This document shows positions 11,647 to 25,026 of a stretch of 64,000 bases of DNA, piece after piece. Within the stretch, counting starts at the first letter, position 1. The number at the start of each line of letters is the position of its first letter. The notes under the pieces are model-generated. The model ran no database searches. It was not told where the DNA came from and saw only the letters and a list, made by a program, of their open reading frames with translations. The position numbers and the translations under genes were made by a program. Source of the stretch: Ailurus styani (taxonomy: Eukaryota > Chordata > Mammalia > Carnivora > Ailuridae); NCBI GenBank assembly GCA_002007465.1, contig LNAC01000031.1, forward strand, positions 7,408,746 to 7,472,745, read 5' to 3'.

Positions 11647-13712
11647 TAAATAGGTGTATTTCAAAACAGTAGAGATGACTATTAGTCGCAATGCCTATAA
11701 TATGAACTGTTTGAAGAACAGTCATGTTTCGTCATTGACAATTTTTTTTGCCTTTGAACTGACACCAGACAAATGAATATGAAGAATCATGGATACACTC
11801 TTCCAGCTACATACTGTTAGGTCAACCGTGTTTCCCCACCTAATAACTTCCTTGCATCCACCTGAGTTACTGAGGTCACTTATTTTGGTATATTAAGTGG
11901 AAAAAGAAAAAAAATTGAAGTCTCTGAGCAAGGAACCCTCAATTAATTTAAAACATACAATAAGAGGCTGTAAAATAACAACTGCATTTTAACCAGTAAG
12001 TTCATTAAACATTTTCTTAAACTCATAACCATTATTTTGCTTAGTCAAATGTTTTCTCAAAGGAGAGTTCATTCATTTTAACTGCATAAAATACATGATG
12101 AATGAAGCAATTTACTTTTTTATTTACATTTTACCACTGATAATATTTTATTAAAAACACTATCACAAAAGAGCACATTGTGACTTTAATCAGTGTTCAC
12201 TTTCTAGGGCAATGCTTTGTTTTACATTTATAACTTTGGAGTTATGTTTGTGAATGATACAGAATAAGATGTCCCTAGAAATTACTAGACTACTGTACAT
12301 TACAAAATTAATACATGCCCATTGTTTAACATAAACACAAACACAAATACAGATAAGAGATGTGTTTTATAATATTTTTTCAGAGATAACTGAAAAGTGA
12401 AATATTTACAAAAAAAATTACGCCATATTGAAATGAAATGTTTATAGTAGTGATTTTTCTCTTACTCATTTCAAGCTCAAGAACAGATAAAACCAACTAT
12501 TTTTACTTTCTAAAACATCCTTATCAGTATCATTCTTAATCTTCCATTCCAAAAGAATAACTCTGTATTTTCTTTTTATTTGAGCTTATAAAACACACTT
12601 ATTGGCCATTATCACCAGTAAGCTTTCCTTTTACACCTATAAAATTTGGAACATAAATATTTTTGTCACTTGCAAATTAATTTTTTAAAAAGTTAAATGA
12701 ATAACTATATAAAGAGAAAACCAAGATGCTATAAATCAGGTAAAATTTTATTTTGGGTGTAGCTTTTAATAATTTTTTTGTAGGTATTAGATATTACCTT
12801 AACTTCCTATTAATTAAGTTATTTTTAATGATTTTCTTAGAATTCTTAATTATATTCTCATCCACAAAGCTAAAAGTAACATCATTCTGAGTATCATAAC
12901 TGATTTTTTTGACTTTTCCTGCTGCATGTACCTTCAGTACACTCAAAGAATAGCTTTTAAGTGGTCAGCCTTGTCTTGTTCCTCCATTGATTGGAAATGC
13001 TTGTAATGTGTATTAATTCAAATACCACATGGTGAATACTTCTGTTGAATAGCTTATTAATCAAGGAAACTTCCTTTTTATTCGTCCTTTGCTAAGAGTT
13101 TTTTAAATAAAGAGTAAGGGTTGTTTTATCAACTGCTTTTTGCAAGACCTATTGAAACAGTCATAATTGTACTTCTTTAATCTGTTTAAATAAGAAAATT
13201 TATTAATTACTCACATAAACAAAGATATTCCTATAAAGAATAATGCATTCTTTTAACAATATTTTTATAAACAACAGTATTATTTTAATAACACTATTTT
13301 GATCTTATAATAAGGATTTTCACATCTATCACTGTATAAAATTAGCTTTTTTTGAGAATTCTCCTTGCTCAGGTTTCAATTAGCATTATGGTAGTTTCAT
13401 AAAATTTGCTTAATAAACTTTTTTGTCTCTCCCTACTGCCTTTTCTTTTCTGTACTAAAATACTTACTTAACAGAGAATTATTTGTTCATTGGCATTTTG
13501 GTTAAACTGTTGGGCTTGGTGTTCTTGATAGGAAAAATATCTTTGTCTTCTGTAGTTATTGGTCTCCTGGGATTATACTTCATGAATCTGGTGATTTAAG
13601 GTTCCCTAGAAAATAATTGTTTTCATCTATGTTTAATCATATTTGTATAAAGTACATATTTATCTCACACTTTTTGAAATCTCTGAATCTATACTTATAT
13701 ACCCCAGTGTTT
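11647..13712. other. Repeat-poor AT-rich interval
   Basis: About 2 kb with very low GC, no repeat family I recognise and no ORF above about 60 codons. Nothing gene-like is seen. Confidence 0.4.
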
Positions 13713-13733
13713 TTATTTTTTAAGATTTATTTG

Positions 13734-13779
<46 letters not shown>

Positions 13780-13927
13780 CAAGTAGGCAGAGAGAAAGGA
13801 GGAAGCAGGCTCTCAGAGCAGGGAGCCCGATGTGGGGCTCGATCCCAGGACCTTGAGATCAGGACCCTGAGATCATGACCTGAGCCGAAGGCAGAGGCTT
13901 TAACCCACTGAGCCACCCAGGTGCCCC
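13713..13927 (-). mobile_element. CAN-SINE with TSD and (GA)n
   Basis: The reverse-oriented mustelid-type CAN-SINE has an expanded GA tract at 13738-13776 in its CT-rich domain and the 'ggctttaacccactgagcc' head complement. 'ccctgagatca' and 'ccttgagatca' are locally duplicated around 13848-13875. The TSD is 'atataccccagtgtt' at 13697 and 'atataccgcagtgtt' at 13928, with one mismatch. Confidence 0.94.
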
Positions 13928-13942
13928 ATATACCGCAGTGTT

Positions 13943-14460
13943 CTTAATCCTTCTTTCCTCTCTCTTCCCTAAACCATTTGGTCAGACTGTCCAAAGGTTT
14001 GTTTTATTTACTGATGTTTTATTTACTGATGTTTTAGTTTTTATTTTGTTTCTATTTTATGAATTTCTAATTGAGTTTATTTTTTGTTTTTCTAGCTTTG
14101 TTATTAGAAAATTTTGTTCATTTAAAAGGAATTTCATAGCTTTTCCATGTTTTTATATATTTATATCTTGCTTTGGTGACCCATGGGAGGTTTTATTCAT
14201 AATGTTCTCCAGCGTCAACTGTTTCTAAATAGTTACTAATTTCAATTTTAATTTTCCACATAATTTATAAATCATTTGGAATTATTCCCTTACGTGGAAA
14301 TATTTGTGGAGACAGGTGTAAGATTTTGTCAATTATTTACTTTGTTAATCTTTGTTGTTTGTAATCTAAGTCAAAATGTGAGAAATTTCAATATATTAGG
14401 AAATCACAAACACACACACACATAAACTTCTTGGGTAAAGTCCTGTGTATTATCTTTTAA
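13943..14460. other. No feature recognised
   Basis: T-rich sequence; the 96-codon ORF at 13938-14228 is Phe/Leu-rich low-complexity translation and not convincing as a gene. Confidence 0.4.
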
Positions 14461-14479
14461 CTCTGTCTGGTCAATTATT

Positions 14480-14655
14480 ATTTTTTTTCTAGTTGACAGA
14501 GAGAGACAGCGAGAGAGGGAACCCAAGCAGGGGGAGTGGGAGAGGGAGAAGCAGGCTTCCCACTGAGCAGAGAGCCCAATATGGGGCTGGATCCCAGGAT
14601 CCTGGGATCACGATTTGAACCGAAGGCAGACAATGACTGAGCCACTCAGGCACCA
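14480..14655 (-). mobile_element. CAN-SINE with TSD
   Basis: The reverse CAN-SINE of the 'agcagggggagtgggag' subfamily is flanked by a 19-bp TSD 'ctctgtctggtcaattatt' at 14461-14479 and 14656-14674, with one mismatch. The head is partly deleted ('ggcagacaatgactgagcc'). Confidence 0.93.
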
Positions 14656-14747
14656 CTCTGGCTGGTCAATTATTCTATTTAATTATCCTATTTCTCTACA
14701 TAAATTGTCAGTTTCTTTTTCATGACTTGTGGCTTGTGAACTTTAAA

Positions 14748-15545
14748 CTATTTTTTATTTAGCTATAATGAATATATAGCTTTGTGTAAGTTTAAGGTGC
14801 AAAATGTGTTGATTTGATACATTTACACATTGTCATATGATTACCACCACAGTGTTAGTTAATACCTTTATCATTCACATAAGTATCATTTGTGTTTGTA
14901 GTGTGAAACTTTGTTATACAATCTCTTAGCAACTTTAAGTATAGACTAAATTATAGTTGACTATATTCACTGTTCTGTCCAGTAGATCTCCAGAACTTAC
15001 TCATCTTCTAATTGCAAGTTTATACCATTTGATCAACATCTCTCTAGTTCTCCCATCCCCTGAGCCCTTGGCGACTCTCTGCTTCTACGAGTTCAGTTTA
15101 TTTAGATTTCACAGACTTAGTGCTCTCATACAGTATTTGTCTGTCTTTGACTAGCTTATCTCATTTAGCATAATGCTCTCAAGGTCCATCTACATTGTCT
15201 TAAATGGCAGGATTTCTTTCTTTCTCATGGTGAAATAATTGTGTGTGTGTGTATTTACATGTGTATATATACCCCACATTTTCTTTATCCATTCATCCAC
15301 TGACAGACACTTAGGTTGCTTCTGTATCTTGGCTATTGTGAATAATGCTGCAATTAACATGGAAGTGAATAGCTCTTTTTGAAATCCAGGTTTAATTTCC
15401 TTTCGATATATACCTGCATTTGGGATTGCTGAGCACATAGTAGTTCTATTTTTAATTTTTTGTACTGTCATACTATAGCAATTTGCATCCCATCAAATTA
15501 TTAATTTTTGAGAAGTGTGTGCAATCATTGAGGATTTGCCATCTT
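14748..15545 (-). mobile_element. Ancient L1M 3' end
   Basis: The minus strand reads as old L1 3' UTR ('tttagctataatgaatatat' complement) into the ORF2 C-terminus. A 93-codon minus ORF at 15190-15471 still contains 'MLIAALFTIAKIQKQPKCLSVDEWIKKMWGIY', the conserved tail of L1 ORF2p. A short (GT)n lies at 15240-15251. The element is dead and diverged. Confidence 0.85.
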
Positions 15546-17499
15546 CTCCTTACAGTCTTCTGATGTCTAAGAGTTATATTTTGAAGCTCTTCTTTTTATA
15601 TTAAAGTTTATGTATTTTGATATATTCTTGTGGACTATAAAACTTTGATAAATACCAAACACTTTTTGAATTTCTCCTTTAGTGTGATTCCTCAGAAACT
15701 AATATTTTATACCATAATAACTTTTATTAGTAAATTTCTGGATAGGTCTTATCTGCTTTTACTGAACTTTCCAGTTTTATTTTCTTTAGTAGGCATGTGT
15801 GCCTTTTGTGACCAGCATATGCTTGGCATGTTCTTCCCTGCCCTCTGAGTTCCTTCTCATTTTAAAGTGGCTTAAAGCTGTAGTTTGAATACTCCAGCTT
15901 TTCCACTGTGCCCATTTCTGTTCCTATCTGTTGACATTTTATGTCCCAATCCAAAGTTAATTTATAAGATGCTTAAATAGTGATTTATATATATATATAT
16001 GTATATGTATACACACACACATATATGTATGTAATGTGCTGCTGCAATTCTCTGGGGATTAATTATATTTAAAGTCTTACCATACTGATTTTGTTTGCAT
16101 TTGTGTTGATTATCTTGTTCATTGAATTTTGTGTCTCTATTCTGTACTTGATTTCTGAGATGATGCTATTTGTACTGGAGATCATGTTCATACTTCACAT
16201 TTTCAGCTGGCTTACATGTGTAATTGGGTCTGTTTAAGAAATCCTGGTTCCAGTGATTGAGACTACCTTGATGAGATTTTTTGGGCAAGGACACCCTGAC
16301 TTCATCCTAGTTCTTACTGGCCTTGGGAAGGCTAGCACTGGTTAAACGGTGAGGGTTGAATGACCCACTGCTCTCATGGTTCTCATCAAGTCACACTGGT
16401 CACCATACCAGTTCTACCTTTTCTCTACCTACCACCTCATCATGAGTCGACTGTCTCTCTAATTACTGCCTCTTCTCACTAAAGTCCTATCCAGTGTAGG
16501 TTTTAGACTTCGGTTCTGTTCCTCACTCTGTTTATGTCCACCTAACTTTTGCACATCCTATCATTGCTAGTATTTTCTGAAAAAATCTTTTTATCACTAA
16601 TGTAACAGAAATGACCCCACTCACATTATCTAAAGTTGTTGGTGAGATATAGCTGCCCCCAAGGGACAGTATTCCCTAATCATGTTGCATCTAGATCATA
16701 CTTGTTTCTCCTCAAAGAAATGTGAACTGAAATGATATGTTATGAAGATGGTTATAACTCAAGTGTATCTTTCTTATCTCTTTCTGCATACAACAGCTGG
16801 TTGCAGGGAACAGCATAGCTCCAGGGAACTGCAGAAACAAATATAGGAGCCAAGTTACCTGAATTATCTAATGAACCTAATCAACCCAGAACATGTGCAA
16901 CAACATTGTACTGTTGCATAAACAAGAAATAAACTTGTATTATATGAAGTCAATGAAATATTGCTTAGTTTATATCAAAGCTGCTCAAATTAACCTAAAT
17001 TGTATCAGTGATATAGAATTAATTTTCATAAAAATAAATGTCCAGTATTTTCTGTGGACTTTGAATTGGACTATGTACCTAATTTTATATATAAGTTTCA
17101 AATGTTGAAGCAGTGTTTTTTTATAATGTGAAACTTTGAATATTTTCCTTTATTTCTCAAGCATTATAATGGATTTTTAATATCTGATGGTCATTTTTGA
17201 GACAGGGAAGAAATATAATTTGTCTAAGAATGCTGATGTATTTAATACACAAAGGTTTTAGTAAGAACATAGACACTTAAGACATACATGGTCATGATAT
17301 TTTTCTAAGGTATTATAGATACCAGTGTCTAGGTCAAATAAATGATACAATCTGACACACACACACACACGTATAATGTATATAAACAGCACTGTTCAAA
17401 GAGGCCTAAATTTGCTTTGTAAATTCCTGAAAATATTTGCTTCACTTACAAAGGCCCAGAACAAATGCCATGTAATTTTGTACATTATATATTATCAAT
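15546..17499. other. Mostly unique sequence with AT/CA simple repeats
   Basis: Simple repeats occur at 15987-16024 (TA/TG/CA compound) and 17354-17371 (CA). Otherwise no family or exon is recognised. The ORFs at 15630-15848 and 16893-17108 look fortuitous. Confidence 0.4.
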
Positions 17500-17821
17500 T
17501 CTATTTTTTATTGTGGTATAAGTGACATATAACATGTTTCTAGTACACAACATGATTTGATATTTTTGTATAATGCAAAATGATCACCAAAATAAGTCTA
17601 GTTAAGACCTATCACCATACATAGTTATAAGTTTTTTCTAGTGATGAGAACTTGAGTATCTACTCCTAGCAACTTTCAAATAAGCAATACATTCTGACTA
17701 TAGTCACCATACTGAGCATTCTATCTCCATGACTCCTTTTTGACCCCTTCACCCATGTCACTCACGTCTACCTCCCACCTCAGGGAAACATCAATTTGTT
17801 CTATGTATCTATGAGCTAATT

Positions 17822-17960
17822 TATTTTCTTTCTTTTTCTTTCTTTCTTTTCTCCCTTCCTTCCTTCCTTCCTTCCTTCCTTCCTTCCTTTCTTTCTCCTT
17901 TCTGCCTTCCTGCCTTCCCTTTCCTGCCTTTCCTTTCCTGCCTTTCTTTCTTTTCTTTTT
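17822..17960. repeat. Pyrimidine (CTTT/CCTT)n microsatellite
   Basis: A compound tetranucleotide tract, with the purest CCTT part at about 17853-17888, lying within an L1M copy. It produces the artefactual Lys/Glu/Arg/Gly-rich minus ORF at 17721-17975. Confidence 0.95.
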
Positions 17961-18091
17961 GCTGTTAGGCTCCAATTACAATGAGATTTTGTCTTTTCTC
18001 TGATGATTCCCTTAGTGTAATGCCCATAAGTTCAGACCATGTTGTGAAATGGAAAGATTTCTTTACAATTTATGGATAAATAATATCCCAT

Positions 18092-18092
<1 letters not shown>

Positions 18093-18122
<30 letters not shown>
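18093..18122. repeat. (GT)n microsatellite
   Basis: A GT run with one early interruption ('gtgtgcgtgtg') inside L1M sequence. Confidence 0.9.
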
Positions 18123-20990
18123 ACTGTTTTATCCATTTATTTATTGATGGATACTTAGGTTGCCTCTCTGTCTTGATGTAGTTGAATTATGCTACAATAA
18201 ATGTGGGGGGATGCAGATAGTAAGCTATCAGTTTTGTTGTCTTGGACAAATATACAGAAGTGAAATTGTTGAATCATATATTAGTTGTATTTTTAATTTT
18301 TTCAGGAACTTCCATATTATTTCCCAACCTGGCTGTATCACTTTACATTCCTACCAACAGTGCATAAGATCCCTTCTCTCTATATCGTCTCCAACATTTG
18401 TTATGTCTTATGTGTTATAGATATTCTAATATATACGAAGTGATACTCGTTATTTTTATTGGTATTTATCTGAAGATTAGTGATGTTAAGAACCTTTCCA
18501 TGTACCTGTTGGTCCTCTATATGTCTTCTTGGGGAAAAAAGTATATTCAAATTCTGTGATCATTTTTTAAGTTTAATTATTTTGTGCTTCTTTTCCTCCT
18601 GACTTGTATAAATTTTTATGTGATTTGGATATTAACCTCTCAACAAATATATAACTTGGAAATATTTTCTTTCAATCAGAAGTTTGTCTTTTAGTTTTGT
18701 TGATGGTTTCTTTTGATGTGCAGAAGATTTCTAGTTTGATGGAATCTTTTTTTATTTTTGCATGTATTGCTTTTGCAGTCAGATTCAAAAAATCATCACC
18801 AATACTGATGTCAAGGAGGTTGCCACCTGCGTTTTCTTCTGGAATTTTATGGTTTCAGGTCTTACACTCATTAATCCATTTTGAGTTAATTTTTGCGTAT
18901 GAGGTAAGACAGTGGTTGAGTTTCATTATTTTGTACATGTCCAGTCTTCCCAGAAAAAAAAATGTATGGATGAGATGGTCCTTTCCCCATTTTATATTCT
19001 TGACTCCTTTCCCATAAATGAATTGACAGTATATGTGTATTTCTGTGTTCCTTATTCCATAGATCTATGTGTCTGTTTTCATGCCCATACCACAGTACTT
19101 TGATGAGTATAACTTTGTAACATAGTTTGAAATCAAAGAGTGATGCTTCTTACTTTGTTCCTCTTCAAGAAAGCTTTGGCTCTTTACCTTTTCATAACTT
19201 CGTATGGTATTAGTTGTGGGCTGTCTTATGTAGCCTTCATCATGTTGATATATGTTCCTTCTACACCCACTTTTTTGAGAGTTTTTGTCATAATTGAATG
19301 TTGAATTTTTTCCAAATGCTTTTCCTGTAATCAGTGAGAGGATATTACCTTTTTGTTTCTCATTTTGTTAATGTGAATAATTTGTAGATGTTAGACCATC
19401 TGTGCATTCCTGGATTAACTCCCACTTCATCATGGTATACAATCTTTCCGATGTATTAGCAAACTGAATTCAATAATAATGTGGTAAGAATTTTGCACTT
19501 ATGTTCACAGGGACATTAATCAGTAATTTTCTTGTGGAATCCTTGTCTGCTTTTAGTATCAACATAATACTGACTTCATAAAATGAATTTGGAGGTTTCT
19601 CTCTTCTGTACTTCCAAAGAGCTGATCTGAGAAGGACTGGTATTAATTTATCTTCAAATGTTTAGTGGAATGTGCCAGTGAACCCATCTTATCTTGGACT
19701 TCTATCTGTTGAGAGGTTTTTGATTACTGATTCAACCTTCTTACTAATAATTGGCCTGTTCAGATTTTCCGTGATTCTGTTTTGGTAGGTTTTATGTTTC
19801 CAGGAATTGATCCATTTCTTCTAGTTTGTCCAAGTTGTTAGCAAATTTGTTTATAATTGTCTCTTACATTGCTTATTATCGTGGCATCAGTTATAACATG
19901 TTGTCTTTCATTTTATTTGAGTCCTCTCTCTTTCTGGGTGAGGCCATTACAAGTTTGTCTATTTTGTATATATATATTTTTTTAAAAAGCAGCTCTTATT
20001 TGCATTGATCTTTTTATTGTCATTTTAGTCTCTATTTTATTTGCTTCTTCAGTGATCTTTCTTTCTTTCCTACTAACTTTGGACTAGTTTGTTCTCCTTT
20101 TACTAGTTCCTTGAGGTATAAAGTTAGGTTGTTTATTTAAGACATTGTTTCTTAAAGTGAGTATCACTATAAAATGTCTTCTTAGAACTGCTTTTGCTGT
20201 AACCCATAACTCTAGATATACTCCTTTTTTAATTTGTCTCAAAATGTTTTTGCTTTCTTTCGATTTCTTTCTTGACTTATTGGTTGTTCAGGAGTATGTT
20301 ATTTAATCTTTATATATTTTTCAGATTTCATCATTTAATTATATTTGTAGTTCCGTGCTATAGTAGTTGAAGATGTTTGATATGACTTAAATCTTGTTAA
20401 ATTTATTAAGACTTGTTTTATGGCCTAATGATATATCTTAGAAAACATTCCATGGGTGATTGAGAATAATATATATTCTGTTTGGGGATAGAATGTTATG
20501 GTTTTATCTGTTAAATCCATCTGATCTAATGTGTTTGAGACTAGTAGGTCTATTGATTTTGTCTAGAAGGTATATCCATTGATGAATGTTGATATGAAAT
20601 TTCCCTATTATTTATTAGATTGCTGTCCTTTTCACCCTCTAGGTCTGTAGATTTTTCTTTATATATTTAGGTGCCCTTATGTTGGGTGCATAAGTATTTT
20701 AATTGTTATATCCTCCTGTTAGATTGACCTCTTTATCATAATCATAATGACCTTCTTGTTCTTTTTTTACAATCTTTCTCTTAAACTCCATTTCATCTGA
20801 TACAAGTAAGGGTCCCTACTCTTTCCTCTGGTTTACACGGAATATCTTTTCCCACCCCCTACTTCATTTTCAGTCTGTGTGTATTCTTCACATTTGAGGT
20901 AAGGCCCTTATAGACAGCATGTAGATGGATCTTGTTTTTTGTTGTTGTTTGCTGTGCATCCTCAGCTACTCCATGTCTTTTGCTTGGAGA

Positions 20991-21480
20991 ATTTAAGATC
21001 TTTTTCTGAGGTTTTTATCTTGTTTACCCACTTGGAAGATATTCCTCCATTTCTTCATTTTCCTTGACTTTCTTTGTTGGTTTCTATTTGTTAGATAAAA
21101 CAGCCACCTCTCTTAGTCTTTCACCGTGACCTCTTGTGGGAGATAAAAGTTACCCGTTTACCCCTGCCCTAGCTGTTGGTTGCCTCTCCAGTCTTTGTGA
21201 TTGTCCAAACAGCCTTTGTTCTTAGTGGCCTATAGCAGTTAGGGTGTCAGTTAGTATCTAGATTCAGTCTGAATAGAAGGTGGACACAGAGGCAGCAGCT
21301 TTAAAAGTATGCAAATATAACTCTTTTAAGGGAAAACAGGGGCATGGCTATTTCTGTCTTTTCTTGTGCAGTGATCCTTGAGGTGATAGTTTTTGAGTTT
21401 CTTTCAGAGCGAAGTGTTCTGTATATAGTTGTAGATTCCCTGTGTCCATGGGAGGAGACAAGTGTGGGATCCATGTGCTT
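20991..21480 (-). mobile_element. Possible 5' part of the same L1M
   Basis: The sequence continues without a visible boundary from the preceding L1M and is GC-richer, as the 5' end of L1M elements is. I could not align it confidently with ORF1 or the 5' UTR. It could instead be unique DNA. Confidence 0.35.
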
Positions 21481-21669
21481 TATTTAAGATTTTATTTATT
21501 TGACAGAGGGAGACACAGCGAGAGAGGGAACACCAGCAGGGGGAGTGGGAGAGGGAGAAGCAGGCTTCCCATGGAACAGGGTTCCCTATGAGGGGCTTGA
21601 TCCCAGAACCCTGTCATCGTGACCTGAGCCAAAGGCAGTCATTTAACGGCTGAGTCATCCGGGTGCCCC
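21481..21669 (-). mobile_element. CAN-SINE with short TSD
   Basis: The reverse CAN-SINE has 'agcagggggagtgggag' and 'gtgacctgagccaaaggcag', ending 'gggtgcccc'. The flanks 'ccatgtgctt' (21471-21480) and 'ccaagtgctt' (21670-21679) form a TSD with one mismatch. Confidence 0.9.
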
Positions 21670-21689
21670 CCAAGTGCTTAAAAAAAAAA

Positions 21690-22384
21690 AGACATATAAC
21701 TAAAGATATATTTGGCATAATTTTGGATTTTGAGGAGGAAAAGGCAACTCTACATGAGATTCTAACTATCATTTATCTAGACGAACTTAACTGTAACAAA
21801 ATTCCATGTAGTTTTTAAGGGAAGAGATAGAAGGTCTTCCTTAAGGTGGTGGAGGTAAGAGTACCTCCCCAAAAATGCTTCTTCTGTATTCAAAACTGAG
21901 GCTTGTGGTACTATTCTTAATGAGAAGAATTGGAATCAAACTTTCTCTTAGTTAATTCCTTACTGTCTTTCCCAGAAGTATCATGTTTAAGAACCCGAGA
22001 CTCCCAGGTTGAATACAATCTGCCTGTTTGTGGTAAAAATACAAGTATCCAAAAGAATTACATTACCCAAATACATTTCCAAGTAAGTGCACTGAATTGG
22101 GGGATGATACTGTATGTCATAGGGCATTACAAATTCTAGAAACACCGGAGCTAAATTTTATAAATTTCAGTCATTGTAGGAAGAAAAGATAAAATGACAG
22201 TTTTCATCAAGTTCAGTATATATTATCCATAGACCCCCCAAAAAAATCAGAAATAAGACAAATAGAAAAATGGAAAACTATTATGACCATTAATGACAAA
22301 GACTCACTTATTTGGAATTAAAAAGCCCAACATGTCTTCCATAAAATAAACAGTATCTTTAGGACTTCCTGGGGGTAATTTTTC
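21690..22384. other. No feature recognised
   Basis: Unique-looking sequence; the 69-codon ORF at 21930-22139 has no recognisable domain. Confidence 0.4.
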
Positions 22385-23676
22385 CCACATTTTATTGATG
22401 TAATTGAAATACAATACCGACACTTACATATATTGCAAGTTGATTATCATGGAAGCTGAATTAGTATTTGTCATCTCATATAGATAAAAAGAAAGCAGAA
22501 GCATTCATATGCATCATATGTTAGTGTTAGCTATAGTCATTCCCCATCCTTCCCCACTTTTCGTAACCACAAATCTGATCTCTTTATTTATTCATTTATT
22601 CTATGTAAGATTCTACAAAAAAGTGAGATCACACAGTATTTGTCTTGCTTAGTCTTAGTTCACTTTGCAAGATGTCTTTGAGGTCCACCCACGTTACTAC
22701 AGTTGGCAGGATGCCCTCACTGTTTATGGCTGAACAATATTCCCCTGTATGTGTGTGTCAAAATGTTCATTCATCCATCCAATGATGGATACTGACGTTG
22801 TTTCCATGTCTATGCTATCGTAAATAATGCTGCTACAAACATGGTGGTAGAGATAACTTTTAGTTTTAGATATATCTCCAGAAGTGGACATGCTGAATTA
22901 CATGGTAGTTTTATTTTTTGAGGAGCCTCTGTACTGTTTCCACAGTGGCTGTACCATGGTATAATCCCCCACAATGTACAAGTGTTCCTTTTCCCTACAT
23001 CCTCACCAGCATTTGTTACCTGTCTTTTTGATGCCCAACACATGAGGTGATATCTTCTTGTGGTTTTGATTTGTATTTCCATGATGACTGGTGATGTTGA
23101 GCCTTTTTTTTGTCTACCTCCTGTTTATCTTCTTTGGAGAGATTGTTTCTTTTGCTGTGAAGAAACTGGTATCATGTAGTTTCACTGTTTATTTTACATT
23201 TTGTTACATGTGCTTCAGATGACATATCCAAAGAATCCTTGTCACGATCTATGTCAAGGACATTTTTCCTTTGTCGTCTTCTAGGACTTTTATGCTTTCA
23301 GGTCTTACATTTAAGTCCTTAATCCAGTCTGAGTTCTTTTTCATGAGTGATAGAGGATAGGGATCTACTTTCATATGTAAATATCCAATTTTCTGCACAC
23401 CCCTTATTGAAGAAACTGTCTTTTCTCCTTGGAGTATCCTTGGTTCCCTTCTCAAATATTAGTTAGCAGTATGTGTTTATTTCTGAGCTGTCAGTTCTAT
23501 CCCATGGGCCTATTTGTCTGTTTCTATGCCAGTACTATACTCTTTACATCGGTATAGCTTGCCGTCAGGAAGCGTGATGCCTCCTTGTTTGTCCTTTCTC
23601 AGGACGGTTAAGGCCGTTTGTGGTTCCATATAAATTTTAGGACTCTTTTCCCCTGTTCTTTAAAAAATTGCCAAAT

Positions 23677-23853
23677 GGGGCACCTGGGTGCCTCAGATGG
23701 TTAAGTGTCTGCCTTCAGTGCAGGTCAGGGGCCCCAGGGATCGAGCCCCGCATGGGGATTCCCTGCTTCGCCCTCTCCCTCTGCTGCTCCCCCTGCTTGT
23801 GCTCTCTCACTCTCTTCTGTTAAATAAATACATAAAATCTTAAAGAAAAAAAT
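23677..23853 (+). mobile_element. CAN-SINE inside L1M
   Basis: The head 'ggggcacctgggtgcctcag' is followed by the older 'tggttaagtgtctgccttc' variant, 'gatcgagccccgcatgggg' and an 'aaataaatacataaaatctt' tail. The flanks 'aaaaaattgccaaa' and 'aaaaaattttgcccaaa' are probably a degraded TSD. It belongs to a different subfamily from the 'ttaaagcctc' copies. Confidence 0.92.
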
Positions 23854-24855
23854 TTTGCCCAAAAAAAGGAATCTTCATAAGGATCACATTGAATTTGTTA
23901 ATGGATTTTGGTAGTTTAGACATTTTAACAAGATCATTTCTCTTATTCCATGAACCCAGGATAGCTTTCATCAGCATCTGATAGTTTTCAGAGTAGAGAT
24001 CTTTCACTACTCAGGTTAAGTTTATTCCTAAGTATTTTATTGTCCTCAATAGCATTGTAAATGGTTTCTTTCTTTTTCAAGTAATTAATTGTTATTGTAC
24101 GCAAAGGCTACGGACATGTATATGTTAATTTTATATCCTGCAACTTGACTACATTTCTTATTGTCTAATATTAGGATTTCTATATATAAAATCACGTCTG
24201 CAAATACACAATTTTACTTCCTCCTTTCTAATTATGTTTCCTTTGTTTCTTTTTCTTGCCTGATTGCTCCAGTGAGGGCTTCTAGCACACTGTGGTGAAT
24301 ACGAGTTTCACCAGTGAGTATGATGTTAACAGTGGGTTTGTCACATATAGTCTTTGCTATAGAAGGAATGTGCCTCAGCAAAATAAATTTGTTGAAAGTT
24401 TTCATCATAAAAAGGTAGAGACTTTTGTCAAATGCTTTTTCTGCCATTCTAATGTGATGGATCATGTTCATTGATTAGATGTATGTTGAACCATCTTTGC
24501 ATCCCAGGTGATCCCATTGGTCATGGTGAATGATACTTTTACTGTGATGTTGAATTCAGGTTGCTCATTTTATTGGTAATTTTTGCATCTAAATTGATCA
24601 GAGATAGGAATCTATAGTTTTCTTTTCTAGTAATATATTTTCCTATCTTTGGTAGCAGGGTGATGCAGGCCTCATAAAATGAGTTTGAGAAGGAATTGTG
24701 TTGGTTTTTTAAATGCTTGTTAAAATGTACCAGTGAAGACATGTGGTTCTGACTTTTCTTTTATTTCTTACTAGTAATTGATCTATTCAGACTTTCTATT
24801 TTTTCTGGTTAAGTCTTGATAATGTGTATGTTTTAAGAATTTTTCATTTCTTTTT

Positions 24856-25026
24856 TTTTTTTTTACTTATTTGACAGAGGGAGAGAGATCACAGGAGGCA
24901 GAGAGGTGGGGGGAAGAAGGCTCCCCGCTGAGCAGGGAGCCCGATGCAGGCCTCGATGCCAGGACCCTGAGATCATGACCTAAGCCAAAAGCAGAGGCTT
25001 TAACCCACTGAGCCACCCAGGCGCCC
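24856..25026 (-). mobile_element. CAN-SINE with perfect 18-bp TSD inside L1M
   Basis: The reverse mustelid-type element ends in 'gagccacccaggcgccc' at 25026. 'gaatttttcatttctttt' occurs at 24838-24855 and, identically, at 25027-25044. This is a clean young insertion into the old L1M. Confidence 0.96.

Larger units (their letters stand above)
17500..20990 (-). mobile_element. Long L1M copy (3' UTR and most of ORF2)
   Basis: This is the reverse complement of an old L1: 3' UTR from about 17500, the ORF2 C-terminus around 18130-18420, then continuous ORF2-like sequence back through the reverse transcriptase and endonuclease regions to about 20990. Recognisable complements include 'tcttttgatgtgcagaagat' (18712-18731) and the 'cttatagacagcatgtagat' block (20908-20927). 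Many frameshifts and stops are present. A CCTT/TTTC low-complexity tract (17822-17960) and a GT run (18093-18122) have grown inside it. Confidence 0.85.

Noticed and set aside
17721..17975. Lys/Glu/Gly/Arg-rich 84-codon ORF
   Set aside because: It is the translation of the CCTT/CTTT microsatellite on the opposite strand.
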